Assembly: GCF_001907245.1 (NCBI RefSeq)
Contig: NZ_MQSU01000002.1
Coordinates: 372,001-436,000 of the forward strand
Direction: 5' to 3'
Origin: Boudabousia liubingyangii
GTDB lineage: Bacteria > Actinomycetota > Actinomycetes > Actinomycetales > Actinomycetaceae
Length of the DNA: 64,000 nt
The notes below the pieces were generated by a model that was given only the letters and a program-made list of their open reading frames with translations, was not told the DNA's origin and ran no database searches. Of this stretch, positions 1 to 10,300 are shown piece by piece (within the stretch, counting starts at the first letter, position 1; each line of letters starts with the position of its first letter). A program made the position numbers and the translations under genes.

Positions 1-1
1 T

Positions 2-1558
2 GGACTTCCCGCTGCTGGAAAAACCACCGTCGGGCAGATTCTGGCCCGTGCTCTGGGATGGGAGTTCCTTGACCTTGATCACCTCATTGAAAAAACTGCC
101 GGAAAGTCAATTCCCGAAGTATTTTCTGAATCAGGGGAAGAACACTTTCGCGATCTTGAAACCGCAGCCTTGCAGGAAGTGCTCCAGGCGGAAAATCCGT
201 GCATTATCGCCCTTGGCGGCGGTGCTTTAGATCGCCCCGCTAATCAGGCACTGCTTGCGGAACAGGCTGTTGTCCATCTAAAAGTCGACCCAAAAACCGC
301 TTTTGAACGTGCTCGACACGAGGGCAATCGGCCACTACTGAACGGTACTGACCCTGAGGCTAAGCTCCAAGAGCTTGCGCAACGACGCAATCCTATCTAT
401 CAGAAGGTAGCGACGATTCAGGTTCCAGCCGAACAAGCTCCCGAACAGGTCGCGCGGCAAATCTGTCGAGAACTTGGAAAAAACCTCGGGATTTCCCTTG
501 TTAGGGGCCAGCGGGACTATCTAGTCTTGGTAGGCACAGACCTGCAAGCCGCGATTCTTCGAAGTTTGCTCGACGCAGGTGACGACCACCTGATTGTCCA
601 CCCAGAAGCCTTAAAACCAGCCGCACTCGAACTATCGGAGCTGCTAGAGCAGCAGGGTAAGCGGGTACGGTGTTTTCAACACGCTGATGGTGAGGCTGGA
701 AAATCTCTGTCGCAACTAGCCGCTGCCTGGGATCTGCTAGGCGCTGAAGCATACGGTCGAGATTGTGTAATCACCGGTCTAGGCGGGGGAGCTACCACTG
801 ACCTTGCTGGTTTCATTGGTGCTACTTGGATGCGCGGTGTCAAAACTGTCATGCTACCCACCAGCCTGCTGGGAATGGTAGATGCTGCTGTCGGCGGGAA
901 GACCGGAATTAATACTGAGGCCGGAAAGAACCTTGTTGGCGCTTTCTATCCACCCACCGCAGTCTTCTGTGATTTAAAGTTCCTGCAGACCCTACCGGAG
1001 GCTGAACTACGCAATGGCATGGCCGAGGTCATCAAATGCGGATTTATTCGGGATCCATATATCCTGCAGCTCTGCCAGGGGATCGCTCCCGGCACCTTAC
1101 CCACGGGCGAGGTACTACAGGCCCTAATTGAGGCTGCAGTTCGGGTAAAAGCACAAGTAGTTAGCACCGATTTATTCGAATCTGGTCTCCGTGAGATTTT
1201 GAATTACGGCCATACCTTGGGGCACGCTATTGAAAAAGCGGAAAAATACCAGTTACCTCACGGTCACGGGGTCAGCATCGGCATGGTCTTCGCGGCCCAT
1301 CTGGCGGCTGAATTGGGGATTGCCACCAAGGAATATGCGCGAGACTTGACGGATCGGATTGCAGCACTAGGCTTGCCCACAAACTATGCGGGTTCTTGGC
1401 CTGATTTACGCGATACGATGGCTCGTGATAAGAAGAACCGTCAGGGGCAGCTGCGTTTTGTGCTGTGTTCCAGTCCCGGTCAGGTCCAAACGTACCGAGT
1501 TAATGACGAGGACGCGCTTAAGCGTGCTGCTCAAGCCACCGGAATTACGGTTTTCTAG
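2..1558 (+). CDS. aroKB: Fused shikimate kinase / 3-dehydroquinate synthase (5' truncated)
   Basis: Two consecutive domains act in the shikimate pathway of aromatic amino acid synthesis. The gene runs off the left edge, so 518 residues are visible. The shikimate kinase part (about residues 1-155) begins with the P-loop GLPAAGKTT, then FLDLDHLIE (shikimate contact), a GGGA turn and the lid NRPLL. The second part (about 165-518) is 3-dehydroquinate synthase: it has the NAD-binding GLGGGATTDLAGF, GGKTGIN, NGMAEVIKCG, and the metal ligands in NYGHTLGHA and LPHGHGVSIG. The reading frame is open across the junction, so this is one polypeptide. In many Actinobacteria aroK and aroB are adjacent separate genes. 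The stop lies 20 bases before the next start, which suggests co-transcription. The domain assignment is secure; the true N-terminus is outside the window. Confidence 0.95.
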   Translation, partial: GLPAAGKTTVGQILARALGWEFLDLDHLIEKTAGKSIPEVFSESGEEHFRDLETAALQEVLQAENPCIIALGGGALDRPANQALLAEQAVVHLKVDPKTAFERARHEGNRPLLNGTDPEAKLQELAQRRNPIYQKVATIQVPAEQAPEQVARQICRELGKNLGISLVRGQRDYLVLVGTDLQAAILRSLLDAGDDHLIVHPEALKPAALELSELLEQQGKRVRCFQHADGEAGKSLSQLAAAWDLLGAEAYGRDCVITGLGGGATTDLAGFIGATWMRGVKTVMLPTSLLGMVDAAVGGKTGINTEAGKNLVGAFYPPTAVFCDLKFLQTLPEAELRNGMAEVIKCGFIRDPYILQLCQGIAPGTLPTGEVLQALIEAAVRVKAQVVSTDLFESGLREILNYGHTLGHAIEKAEKYQLPHGHGVSIGMVFAAHLAAELGIATKEYARDLTDRIAALGLPTNYAGSWPDLRDTMARDKKNRQGQLRFVLCSSPGQVQTYRVNDEDALKRAAQATGITVF

Positions 1559-1578
1559 TTTTTAGGGGAGGAGGCTTG

Positions 1579-2106
1579 ATGTCTGAGTTGATGATTCTAA
1601 CGGCCCTAGATGGGGCCCTGATCGAGGGAGTCCCGGCACTAGTGGCAGACTCTCTCAACCGGGAACTAAACTTTGCCTTCAGCGACTCGGAGCTTCCTGA
1701 TGAGTCTGCCTTTCGTGGTGCCGCTACCGATCCCGGTGATGCTCACACTTGGCTTGAGCGCCTGAAAGCTGTCTTGCAGGCAGAGGAAAGCCAGAATCAA
1801 CTCGTAGTGTTGCCTTCCTTCTTGGTGCTTTTACCTAAAGCGGCTCAAGAACTAAGAAAGTCGCCGGCCCGCATCGTGTTCGCCCGTGCCTCGCTAACCG
1901 AATGCTGGTCACGGTTGGGTTTGTTGGCGCCGGGACAACCAGTCGGTTTAGGCCCTGTGCGTGCCACCTGGCTACAGTTGGCGCAGAGCCGTAAAGAAGC
2001 TTGGCTAGCTGTAGGGGCAATCGAACAAGATCTTTCAGGATATGCAACTCACACCGCTGCCCAAGCGCTTTTTGACGTATTTAGCAGTAGGATAGACCAG
2101 TCATAG
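1579..2106 (+). CDS. Degenerate shikimate kinase-like protein (function unknown)
   Basis: A 175-residue protein with no obvious catalytic motif. The ATG was chosen because a strong GGGGAGGAGG ribosome binding site lies just upstream; an in-frame TTG directly precedes it. By eye the whole chain follows the fold order of the shikimate kinase encoded just before it. [14 protein letters not shown] matches GQILARALGWEFLD, and the C-terminal [19 protein letters not shown] matches the lid and the helix after it. However, the P-loop is replaced by [10 protein letters not shown], the GGG turn is gone and the lid arginine is missing. Phosphate transfer is therefore unlikely. It occupies the place where aroQ or pepQ often lies between aroB and efp. 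The kinase relationship is inference from pattern; a role in regulating or stabilising AroKB is only speculation. Confidence 0.7.
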   Translation: MSELMILTALDGALIEGVPALVADSLNRELNFAFSDSELPDESAFRGAATDPGDAHTWLERLKAVLQAEESQNQLVVLPSFLVLLPKAAQELRKSPARIVFARASLTECWSRLGLLAPGQPVGLGPVRATWLQLAQSRKEAWLAVGAIEQDLSGYATHTAAQALFDVFSSRIDQS

Positions 2107-2144
2107 TGGGATCACCCCACACGTTATTATTGGAAGGAAATACC

Positions 2145-2708
2145 TTGGCAACTACCAACGATTTGAAAAACGGCATGGTTCTAAAGATCGACAACGGACT
2201 CTGGTCTGTCGTCGAATTCCAGCACGTTAAGCCGGGCAAGGGCCCTGCCTTCGTTCGTACCAAGCTCAAGAATGTACTTTCTGGCAAGATCGTTGATAAG
2301 ACCTTCAACGCTGGCCTAAAGGTTGAAACTGCAACTGTTGACCGTCGTGACATGACCTACCTGTACCAGGATGGTCAGGACTTCGTATTCATGGATGACT
2401 CCACCTACGAACAGATCATGGTTCCCAAGGAAACCGTAGGCGACGCTGCTAACTTCATGCTAGAAAACCAGTCTGCAATCGTCTCTATGCACGAGGGCTC
2501 GGTTCTATTCATCGAACTACCGGCTTCTGTCGTGCTAGAAATTACCTACACCGAACCGGGCCTACAGGGCGACCGTTCCTCCGCTGGCACCAAGCCCGCT
2601 ACCTTGGAAACCGGTTACGAAATCCAGGTCCCGCTATTCCTAGAAACCGGCACCAAGGTTAAGGTTGATACCCGTAACGGTTCCTACATTTCCCGCGTTA
2701 ACGACTGA
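2145..2708 (+). CDS. efp: Elongation factor P
   Basis: Translation factor that binds between the P and E sites and relieves ribosome stalling at polyproline stretches. The 187-residue length is standard. The start is a TTG 10 bases after a GGAAGG ribosome binding site; an upstream in-frame GTG would add 13 unrelated residues. The N-terminus [18 protein letters not shown] is typical of the KOW-like domain, followed by two OB domains. The tip loop is PGKGP (residues 30-34, Lys32), the form known from Actinobacteria, where the lysine is thought to work without the usual modification. The stop TGA shares its A with the ATG of nusB, so the two are probably translationally coupled. Confidence 0.96.
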   Translation: MATTNDLKNGMVLKIDNGLWSVVEFQHVKPGKGPAFVRTKLKNVLSGKIVDKTFNAGLKVETATVDRRDMTYLYQDGQDFVFMDDSTYEQIMVPKETVGDAANFMLENQSAIVSMHEGSVLFIELPASVVLEITYTEPGLQGDRSSAGTKPATLETGYEIQVPLFLETGTKVKVDTRNGSYISRVND

Positions 2709-3235
2709 TGAGTGTACGCAAAGGCTCACGCACCAAAGCGCGTATTCGCGCGATTGACGTCCTCTTCGAAGGGGATGAACGCTGTGGAACGCTAACCAGC
2801 GGTGACCTTTTGCGCCTCCTCGAAGAACGCAAGCAGGTAACCGCGGCACAGACTCCGCTACCCGCCTATGCGGTAGAAATCGTCTCTGGGGTAGCTGCCA
2901 ATCTGGATAGCATTGACCGAGCAATTGCGACCTATTCCAATCGTGACTGGAACCGGATGCCCTCTGTGGATCGTTCGATCTTGCGGGTGGCCGTTTGGGA
3001 AATCCTCTTCAATGAGGATGTCGATGGGGTAGTAGCAATTACCCAGGCTGTCGGCATTGCCGATTCACTCTGTGCTCCTGATGCGCCCGCGTTCATTAAC
3101 GCAGTCTTGGATAAGGTCCAAAAGTCCGCCGGTAAGCTTGAAGGAGTTTACTTGGACGAACTCGACGAGGAAGACGAACCCGACCTAGAAAAGTCGGTTT
3201 CGGCTTTCTACGAGGGCGAGTACCTAGACGAGTAA
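2708..3235 (+). CDS. nusB: Transcription antitermination factor NusB
   Basis: All-helical RNA-binding factor that works with NusE (S10) at boxA of rRNA operons. The 175 residues hold the NusB core from SRTKARIRAIDVLFEGD to about residue 145. Conserved helices include SVDRSILRVAVWEILF and APAFINAVLDKV. A strongly acidic tail of about 30 residues (DELDEEDEPDLEK) follows the core and is an actinobacterial-style extension. It overlaps efp by one base and is followed directly by a strong intrinsic terminator, so it is the last gene of the aroKB-efp-nusB unit. Confidence 0.95.
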   Translation: MSVRKGSRTKARIRAIDVLFEGDERCGTLTSGDLLRLLEERKQVTAAQTPLPAYAVEIVSGVAANLDSIDRAIATYSNRDWNRMPSVDRSILRVAVWEILFNEDVDGVVAITQAVGIADSLCAPDAPAFINAVLDKVQKSAGKLEGVYLDELDEEDEPDLEKSVSAFYEGEYLDE

Positions 3236-3249
3236 TCTGACACTTTAGA

Positions 3250-3293
3250 GTGGGGTTCCAACTATTGAAGTTGGGGCCCCACTTTTGTGTTTT
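3250..3293 (+). terminator. Intrinsic terminator after nusB
   Basis: GTGGGGTTCCAACT and AGTTGGGGCCCCAC form a 14-bp stem with two G-U pairs and a short ATTGA-type loop. TTTTGTGTTTT follows at once. It separates the aro-efp-nusB unit from the pyr operon. Confidence 0.93.
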
Positions 3294-3363
3294 CTCACAT
3301 ACTTTAAACCCCTAAATTCACTCACGAATTCACCCCTGCTGCGCTAAACTAAACAGGAAGTTT

Positions 3364-3394
3364 CCTTTAAGCCCGTCCAGAGAGACGGGGAAGG
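3364..3394 (+). promoter_or_regulatory. PyrR-binding RNA hairpin over the pyrR ribosome binding site
   Basis: Upper stem CCCGTC/GACGGG (3372-3377 with 3384-3389) closes a hexaloop CAGAGA. This fits the CNGNGA terminal loop known for PyrR-binding sites in Bacillus. A purine-containing internal bulge separates it from a lower stem CCTT/AAGG (3364-3367 with 3391-3394). The 3' strand AAGG is the likely Shine-Dalgarno of pyrR. PyrR bound with UMP would hold this hairpin closed and block translation. The structure is seen directly; the mode of control is inferred from known actinobacterial pyr leaders. Confidence 0.88.
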
Positions 3395-3403
3395 CAGGTG
3401 AAG

Positions 3404-3949
3404 ATGCGTACGCATCCGCAAACGCGTCCGGTTTTAGGGCCGGATGATATACGTCGTTCTCTGGCGCGAATCGCTTTTCAAATTATTGAAAAGAACAAAG
3501 GTGTTGACGAGGTCGTGCTGATGGGAATCCGCACGCGCGGCCAAGTTCTGGCCGAACGAATCGCCCAAAATATTGCTAAACATGCAACTCCAGTTCCCAC
3601 CGGAAGCATTGATATCTCCGGTTTCCGCGATGATCGCACGAATGCCGACCGAGATCTAGGCCTAACCGAAATCCCAGAGGGCGGCCTCGACAATAAACGC
3701 GTCATCCTAGTAGATGACGTGCTCTATACCGGCCGCACCGTTCGTGCCGCTTTAGATGTGATCTCTGAACTCGGTCGCCCGCAGAGCGTACAACTAGCCG
3801 TGCTAGTCGACCGCGGGCACCGTGAGCTACCAATCCGAGCCGATTACGTAGGAAAGAACCTACCCACGGCCCGTGATGAACAAGTCCTAATCCACGTCGA
3901 AGATCTCGACACCCTAGAAGGTGTCTTTATTACCGGGGGAGACCGATGA
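3404..3949 (+). CDS. pyrR: Bifunctional pyr operon regulator / uracil phosphoribosyltransferase PyrR
   Basis: RNA-binding regulator of pyrimidine synthesis that senses UMP, with residual uracil phosphoribosyltransferase activity. The 181 residues include the PRPP loop VILVDDVLYTGRT, the N-terminal helix RSLARIAFQIIEKN and the tail HVEDLDTLEGVFI typical of PyrR. The ATG at 3404 is preferred because AAGG lies 9 bases upstream; a GTG at 3398 is possible but sits very close to that site. The hairpin over the start region is its own predicted target, so the gene should be autoregulated. The stop overlaps the pyrB start (ATGA). Confidence 0.94.
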   Translation: MRTHPQTRPVLGPDDIRRSLARIAFQIIEKNKGVDEVVLMGIRTRGQVLAERIAQNIAKHATPVPTGSIDISGFRDDRTNADRDLGLTEIPEGGLDNKRVILVDDVLYTGRTVRAALDVISELGRPQSVQLAVLVDRGHRELPIRADYVGKNLPTARDEQVLIHVEDLDTLEGVFITGGDR

Positions 3950-4887
3950 AAAACCTACTAACCCTTTCCGGAATCTCTAATTCCGAAGCAATTACGCTTT
4001 TGGACCGAGTCCAGAATATGAAGACCAAATTCGGGACCCCCGATTTCGAACCAACCTTGGCAGGCGCGACGGTTGCGAATCTATTCTTTGAAGATTCCAC
4101 CCGTACGCGCCTTTCTTTTTCCTTAGCTGCAGAACGGCTTGGGGCTCGGGTAGTTAACTTCTCTGCCGCTGGTTCCTCACTCTCAAAGGGCGAATCCCTC
4201 CGGGATACCGTAGCCACCATTACCTCCATGGGGATCGACGCCGTAGTCATCCGCCACCAGGCGGTCGGGGCCGGGCAACTGGTCGCCAAATGGACCGGAC
4301 TGCCGGTCCTAAACGGTGGCGATGGTGCCCACCAGCATCCCACCCAGGCACTACTAGATGCTGTCAGCCTACGCGAATACCTACACGAATCCCCGCTAGG
4401 TAAAGACCTAGCCGGCACTAAACTCCTAATCGTTGGCGACCTACTGCACTCCCGAGTAGTGCGTTCGAACGTGGATTTAATGGTCGCCCTCGGCGCTGAA
4501 GTAACCCTAGTTGGCCCCAGCACCCTACTCCCACCAGGAGTACATACTTGGCCCGTGAAGGTAACCACCGATTTCGATGCGGCCATCGCCACCCAGCCTG
4601 ATGCGGTGATGATGCTCCGTGTTCAAAAAGAACGTATGAGCTCAGCCGGTGGAGGCTACTTCCCTTCGGTCGGCGACTACATCCGCCAGTACTGCCTAAA
4701 CCCAGAACGCTACGAACGCCTAGGCGAAAAGTGCGCCATCCTGCATCCAGGACCCCTGAACCGCGGACTAGAAATCTGTGACCAAGCGGCAGATGGCCCC
4801 GGTTCACTAATCCTGAAGCAGGTAAACAATGGCGTATTCGTCCGGATGGCCATGCTCGATCTACTAATCAACGGAGATGAAAACTAA
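3946..4887 (+). CDS. pyrB: Aspartate carbamoyltransferase catalytic subunit
   Basis: Joins carbamoyl phosphate and aspartate, the committed step of UMP synthesis. The 313 residues carry the carbamoyl phosphate loop FFEDSTRTRLSF (about 47-58), GGDGAHQHPTQALLD, and the aspartate-side motif HPGPLNRG near the C-terminus. No pyrI regulatory subunit is present, as expected for Actinobacteria, where control is through PyrR. It overlaps pyrR by 4 bases, and its 3' end overlaps or abuts pyrC. CTA is a favoured leucine codon here. Confidence 0.97.
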   Translation: MKNLLTLSGISNSEAITLLDRVQNMKTKFGTPDFEPTLAGATVANLFFEDSTRTRLSFSLAAERLGARVVNFSAAGSSLSKGESLRDTVATITSMGIDAVVIRHQAVGAGQLVAKWTGLPVLNGGDGAHQHPTQALLDAVSLREYLHESPLGKDLAGTKLLIVGDLLHSRVVRSNVDLMVALGAEVTLVGPSTLLPPGVHTWPVKVTTDFDAAIATQPDAVMMLRVQKERMSSAGGGYFPSVGDYIRQYCLNPERYERLGEKCAILHPGPLNRGLEICDQAADGPGSLILKQVNNGVFVRMAMLDLLINGDEN

Positions 4888-4888
4888 G

Positions 4889-6199
4889 ATGACTCAATAC
4901 CTAATCAAAAACGTCTCCATCGAAGGCGCCGAACCAACTGACCTAGCCTTCAAGGACGGTCAGATTGTAGGACGTGGCCCCCAGGCTGCGGAAACTGTCG
5001 AGGATCCCCAAGTAATCGATGGAACCAACCTAGTCGCTCTACGCGGCCTCGTCGACCTACATACCCACCTGCGTGAACCCGGTGGCAGCGCGGCAGAAAC
5101 CGTCTACACCGGAACCCGTTCTGCAGCGGTTGGTGGTTATACCTGCGTTCACGCCATGGCGAACACCTCCCCGGTAGCCGATAACGCCCTCGTCGTGGAA
5201 AAGGTCCTCGAACTAGGAGAGCGTGCCGGATTCGTCCAGGTCTGTCCGGTCGGGGCCGTCTCAAAGAACCTCGAGGGACACGCTCTAGCTGAACTAGGCG
5301 CCATGAATAAATCTAAAGCGCAAGTGAAAGTCTTCTCTGACGACGGCAAGTGTGTCTGGGATTCGGCCCTGATGCGCCGCGCCCTCGAATACGTTTCCAC
5401 CTTCGATGGGGTAATCGCCCAGCATGCTCAGGAACCGACCCTTACCGCCGGGTCCCAGATGAACGAGGGCGTCGTCAGCGGACAACTTGGTCTGCGCGGC
5501 TGGCCCGCAGCGGCAGAAGAGATCATCGTCGCCCGCGATATCATCCTGGCTGAACACCTCAACGCTCGCGTCCACGTCTGCCACCTCTCTACCGCTGGTT
5601 CTGTTCGCCTAGTCCGTGATGCGAAAGCGCGCGGCGTCAAGATTACGGCCGAAGCTACCCCGCACCACCTCTACTTAACCGACGAACAAGCGCACACCCT
5701 AGATGCGCGCTTCAAAGTCAACCCGCCACTACGGACCGAGAACGATCGCCTCGCCGTCCTTGAAGGCCTACGTGACGGAACTATCGACATTGTCGGCACC
5801 GACCACGCCCCGCACCCGGCCCAAACCAAGGATTGCCCCTGGGATGAGGCAGCCTTCGGTATGACCGGTCTGGAAACTGCGTTACCAATCATTATCAAAA
5901 CCATGGTGCAGCCCGGACACTTTACCTGGGAACAGGTCGTGCAGGTACTTTCGGTAAACCCCGCCCGCATCGGTGGTGTCTCCGACCAGCAGGGACGCCC
6001 CCTAGAAGTAGGGGAGCCCGCCAACCTCTGTCTAGTCGATCCTAGCGTCACCCGCGTGGTAGACCCGGATCGTCAATACTCCAAGTCCAAAAATACGCCC
6101 TACGCCGGGATGGAATTGCCCGGCCAGGTACTCTACACGTTCTACCAAGGCAAGATGACCGTTAAGGAAGGTCGCCCAGTTGAAGAAGGGATTCAGTGA
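4889..6199 (+). CDS. pyrC: Dihydroorotase
   Basis: Zinc amidohydrolase that cyclises carbamoyl aspartate to dihydroorotate. It has 436 residues from the chosen ATG. An ATG 12 bases earlier, inside pyrB, is possible but has its GGAG directly against it. The metal-binding motif [11 protein letters not shown] is near residues 55-65. Other active-site motifs are [20 protein letters not shown] and the C-terminal IVGTDHAPH. This is the class I bacterial type of 430-440 residues, often found beside pyrB. The stop TGA shares a base with the carA ATG. Confidence 0.96.
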   Translation: MTQYLIKNVSIEGAEPTDLAFKDGQIVGRGPQAAETVEDPQVIDGTNLVALRGLVDLHTHLREPGGSAAETVYTGTRSAAVGGYTCVHAMANTSPVADNALVVEKVLELGERAGFVQVCPVGAVSKNLEGHALAELGAMNKSKAQVKVFSDDGKCVWDSALMRRALEYVSTFDGVIAQHAQEPTLTAGSQMNEGVVSGQLGLRGWPAAAEEIIVARDIILAEHLNARVHVCHLSTAGSVRLVRDAKARGVKITAEATPHHLYLTDEQAHTLDARFKVNPPLRTENDRLAVLEGLRDGTIDIVGTDHAPHPAQTKDCPWDEAAFGMTGLETALPIIIKTMVQPGHFTWEQVVQVLSVNPARIGGVSDQQGRPLEVGEPANLCLVDPSVTRVVDPDRQYSKSKNTPYAGMELPGQVLYTFYQGKMTVKEGRPVEEGIQ

Positions 6200-7395
6200 T
6201 GACTGAAGAAATGGCATTACTGGTACTAGAAGACGGTCAAGTCTTCCAAGGTACCGCCTACGGCTACCGCGGCAAGACGGTCGGTGAGATTGTGTTCTCA
6301 ACCGGCATGACCGGATACCAAGAAACCCTAACGGACCCCTCCTACCACAAGCAGATCGTGGTCCAGACCGCACCCCACATCGGTAACACCGGCGTCAATC
6401 AGCAGGATCCCGAGTCCGCCCAAATCTGGGTAGCCGGCTACGTGGTCCGCGACGCGGCCCGACGCGCTTCCAACTGGCGTGCCGACGGCGAACTAGAAGA
6501 TTACTTGCGCGACCAGCAGGTAGTCGGTATTAGCGGGGTTGATACTCGCGCCCTCACCCGTCATATTCGTGAACGCGGCGCCATGCGCGCCGGCATCTTC
6601 TCTGGTTCAGCACTGCCCGCAGGTGCCGAATACCTAACCACGCCCGTGGTGGAAGCACTGGTGGCAATCGTACAAGCCAGCCCCCAGATGGAAGGTGCCA
6701 ACCTAACCGACGAAGTGTCGACCACCGAAATGTACGTCGTGGAACCAGCAGGCGACTTTGCCGGCAAGGAACCGCTAGCCCGGGTGGCCGCGCTCGACCT
6801 CGGCCTGAAGAACCGCACCCCGTACCACATGAGCCACCTTGGCATGCAGGTTTACGTGTTCCCGGCTAACGCCACCTTCGAAGACCTAAAATCAGTAAAT
6901 CCCGATGGTGTCTTCTTCTCTAATGGCCCCGGTGACCCGGCCACAGCCGATAGCCAAGTAAACCTACTACGTGCCGTCCTAGATGCCAAGATTCCCTACT
7001 TTGGTATCTGCTTCGGTAACCAGCTGCTGGGACGCGCGCTAGGGTATGGCACCTACAAGCTCGGTTATGGTCACCGTGGCGTTAACCAACCGGTGCTAGA
7101 CCGTACCACCGGCAAGGTCGAAATCACTGCTCACAACCACGGTTTCGCGGTTGATGCCCCAACTACCGGCGCCTCGGTCGCCCCCTTCGAAAATGGTCGC
7201 TACGGAAATGTTGAAGTCTCCCACGTCTCCCTCAACGATGGGGTAGTGGAAGGGCTCCGCTGCCTAGACTTGCCGGCCTTCTCCGTGCAGTACCACCCCG
7301 AGGCCGCAGCTGGCCCTCACGACGCTGCCTACCTCTTCCCCCGATTCCTAGAACTAATGCAAAAGACTGCCGCCCAGGAGGCCAAGAATGCCTAA
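6199..7395 (+). CDS. carA: Carbamoyl phosphate synthase, small (glutaminase) subunit
   Basis: Releases ammonia from glutamine and channels it to CarB. It has 398 residues. The N-terminal domain starts [18 protein letters not shown]. The class I amidotransferase domain has Cys271 in [14 protein letters not shown] and the histidine-glutamate pair in [11 protein letters not shown]. The GNQ form of the nucleophile elbow is usual for actinobacterial CarA. An in-frame GTG one codon earlier exists, but the ATG overlapping the pyrC stop is more likely. The gene overlaps carB by 8 bases. Confidence 0.97.
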   Translation: MTEEMALLVLEDGQVFQGTAYGYRGKTVGEIVFSTGMTGYQETLTDPSYHKQIVVQTAPHIGNTGVNQQDPESAQIWVAGYVVRDAARRASNWRADGELEDYLRDQQVVGISGVDTRALTRHIRERGAMRAGIFSGSALPAGAEYLTTPVVEALVAIVQASPQMEGANLTDEVSTTEMYVVEPAGDFAGKEPLARVAALDLGLKNRTPYHMSHLGMQVYVFPANATFEDLKSVNPDGVFFSNGPGDPATADSQVNLLRAVLDAKIPYFGICFGNQLLGRALGYGTYKLGYGHRGVNQPVLDRTTGKVEITAHNHGFAVDAPTTGASVAPFENGRYGNVEVSHVSLNDGVVEGLRCLDLPAFSVQYHPEAAAGPHDAAYLFPRFLELMQKTAAQEAKNA

Positions 7396-10300
7396 GCGTA
7401 ACGATATTAACTCCGTGCTGGTTATCGGCTCCGGTCCGATCGTGATCGGCCAGGCCTGCGAGTTTGACTATTCTGGCACCCAGGCCTGCCGCGTCCTACG
7501 AAATGAAGGTATCCGGGTCATCCTCGTGAACTCGAACCCGGCAACTATCATGACCGACCCGGGCGTTGCGGATGCTACCTACATTGAGCCTATTACCGTT
7601 CCGGTACTAGAAAAGATTATCGCGAAGGAAAAGCCGGACGCACTACTCCCGACCCTTGGTGGCCAGACCGCTTTGAATGCGGCAATGGCACTGTCCGAAG
7701 CGGGCATTCTAGACCGCTACGGCGTAGAGATGATCGGTGCGAATGCGGCCGCCATCGACGCCGGTGAAGACCGTGACCAGTTCAAGGCCATCGTCGAAAA
7801 GTGCGGCGCAGAGGTTTGTCGCTCAGAGATCGCCCACACCATGGATGAGGTCCTAGCTGCCGCTGATACACTGGGCTACCCAATCGTGATTCGCCCGTCC
7901 TTCACCATGGGCGGTCTGGGTTCTGGCATTGCCTTCAATGAGACCGAACTACGCCAGATTGCCGGCCTTGGCTTGCAGCAGTCGCGTACTACTGAGGTCC
8001 TGCTGGAAGAATCCATCCTGGGCTGGAAGGAATACGAACTCGAGCTTATGCGCGATAAGGCAGACAACGTGGTGGTTGTCTGCTCGATTGAGAACGTTGA
8101 TCCCGTTGGTGTACACACGGGTGACTCGATTACCGTGGCGCCAGCCTTGACGCTGACAGACCGCGAACTGCAGAAGCTGCGCGATATCGGTATTGCCGTT
8201 ATCCGTGAGGTCGGCGTTGATACCGGTGGCTGTAATATCCAGTTCGCTGTACACCCGGAAACCGGCCGCGTGATTGTCATCGAAATGAACCCGCGTGTTT
8301 CACGTTCGTCCGCGCTAGCCTCTAAGGCTACCGGCTTCCCGATCGCGAAGATTGCGGCCCGCTTGGCGGTCGGCTACACCCTAGATGAGATCCGCAATGA
8401 CATTACCGGTTCCACCCCGGCCTCCTTCGAGCCGGCCCTAGACTACGTGGTCGTCAAGGTTCCGCGTTTTGCCTTCGAAAAGTTCCCGGCTTCTGACCCG
8501 ACCCTGACCACCACGATGAAGTCCGTTGGTGAAGCGATGGCCTTGGGCCGCTGCTTTACGGAAGCTTTGAATAAGGCGGTTCGTTCCATCGACAAGAAGG
8601 GCGTGGGCTTGCACTGGTCGGGCCCAGTCCCAACCCCGGAGCAGGTCGCGGAACTCCTTGAGGCCGCTAAGACTCCTACCGAGGGCCGTTTGGTTCAGAT
8701 CCAGCAGGCTATTCGAGGCGGCGCCACCCTAGAACAGGTTGTGGAAGCCACCAAGATTGACCCCTGGTTCGTTGACCAGCTCTTCCTTCTGCAGGAAGTT
8801 GCCGACGAGGTCGCCCAGGCCGACGGCTTGCGTCCTGAGGTACTTCGTAAGGCTAAGCGTCACGGCTTCTCTGACGTCCAGATCGGTCAGATCCGAGGCC
8901 GCAGCGAGGCTACCATTCGCGAAATGCGCCATGCCTTTGGTTTGCGTCCCGTTTACAAGACCGTGGATACCTGCGCGGCCGAGTTCGCGGCCAATACGCC
9001 CTACCACTATTCCTCCTATGATCAGGAAACGGAAGTTCAGCCGCGCGAACGTCCGGCCGTGATTATTTTGGGTTCGGGCCCGAACCGTATTGGTCAGGGT
9101 ATTGAGTTTGACTACTCTTGTGTCCACGCGGCTATCACCCTGCGAGATGACTATGAGACCGTCATGGTTAACTGCAACCCCGAAACGGTTTCTACTGACT
9201 ACGACATCTCTGATCGTCTGTACTTCGAACCGCTGACCCTTGAAGACGTACTAGAGGTTATTCATGCGGAATCCCAGGCGGGCCCGATCGCGGGCGTCCT
9301 CGTCCAACTCGGCGGTCAGACTCCGCTGGGTCTAGCAAAGGCTTTGGAAGCCGAGGGCGTCACCATCCTTGGCACCAGCCCGGATGCGATCGACGCCGCA
9401 GAAGACCGCGAGCTGTTCGGGGCGGTACTGGACCGCGCAAAGTTGGCGGCACCCGCCCACGGCACTGCTACTACCGCCTCGCGCGCCCTTGAAGTGGCCA
9501 GCGAAATCGGTTACCCCGTACTGGCTCGACCCTCATTCGTCCTCGGCGGTCGCGGCATGGAAATCATCTATGACGAGGCTGGTTTCGAAGATTACCTACG
9601 ACGCGTGGGCGTTGGTCAGGTCTCTGAAAATGCTGGCCCCTTGTTGATTGACCGCTTCCTTGATGACGCGATCGAAATCGACGTCGATGCCCTATATGAC
9701 GGTACGGAGCTGTTCCTCGGTGGCGTTATGGAGCACATTCAGGAATGCGGGATTCACTCTGGTGACTCCGCCTGCGTGTTGCCGCCCATGACCCTTTCGG
9801 CGAAGCAGCTAAAGCAGATTCGCCGCGCCACCGAAGCGATTGCCGCCGGGGTGGGCGTGCGCGGCCTGATTAACATCCAGTTCGCGCTACTCTCTGACGT
9901 GCTGTACGTGATTGAAGCTAACCCGCGTGCCTCCCGCACGGTACCGTTTGTGGCCAAATCAACCGGCGTGCCCTTGGCGGCCGCGGCAGCACGCATTATG
10001 ACCGGGGCAACCATTGCCCAGCTGAAGGAACAGGGCATCCTACCTGACACCGAACTGAACACGGAAGAATACGGCGGTGCCATTGCCGTTAAGGAAGCAG
10101 TCCTACCGTTCCGTCGCTTCCGCACTAAAGAGGGCGCCATTGTAGATACCGTCCTAGGCCCGGAAATGCGCTCTACCGGTGAAGTAATGGGCTTTGACCG
10201 CGACTTCCCGCGCGCCTTCGCTAAGGCAGAAGCCGGTGCTTCGATTACGCTCCCGACCTCCGGTAAGCTCTTCGTGTCCATTGCCGACCGCGATAAGCGC

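Noticed and set aside
3930-4592. 220-codon open frame antisense to pyrB
   Set aside because: Shadow frame caused by codon bias in pyrB; no recognisable domain.
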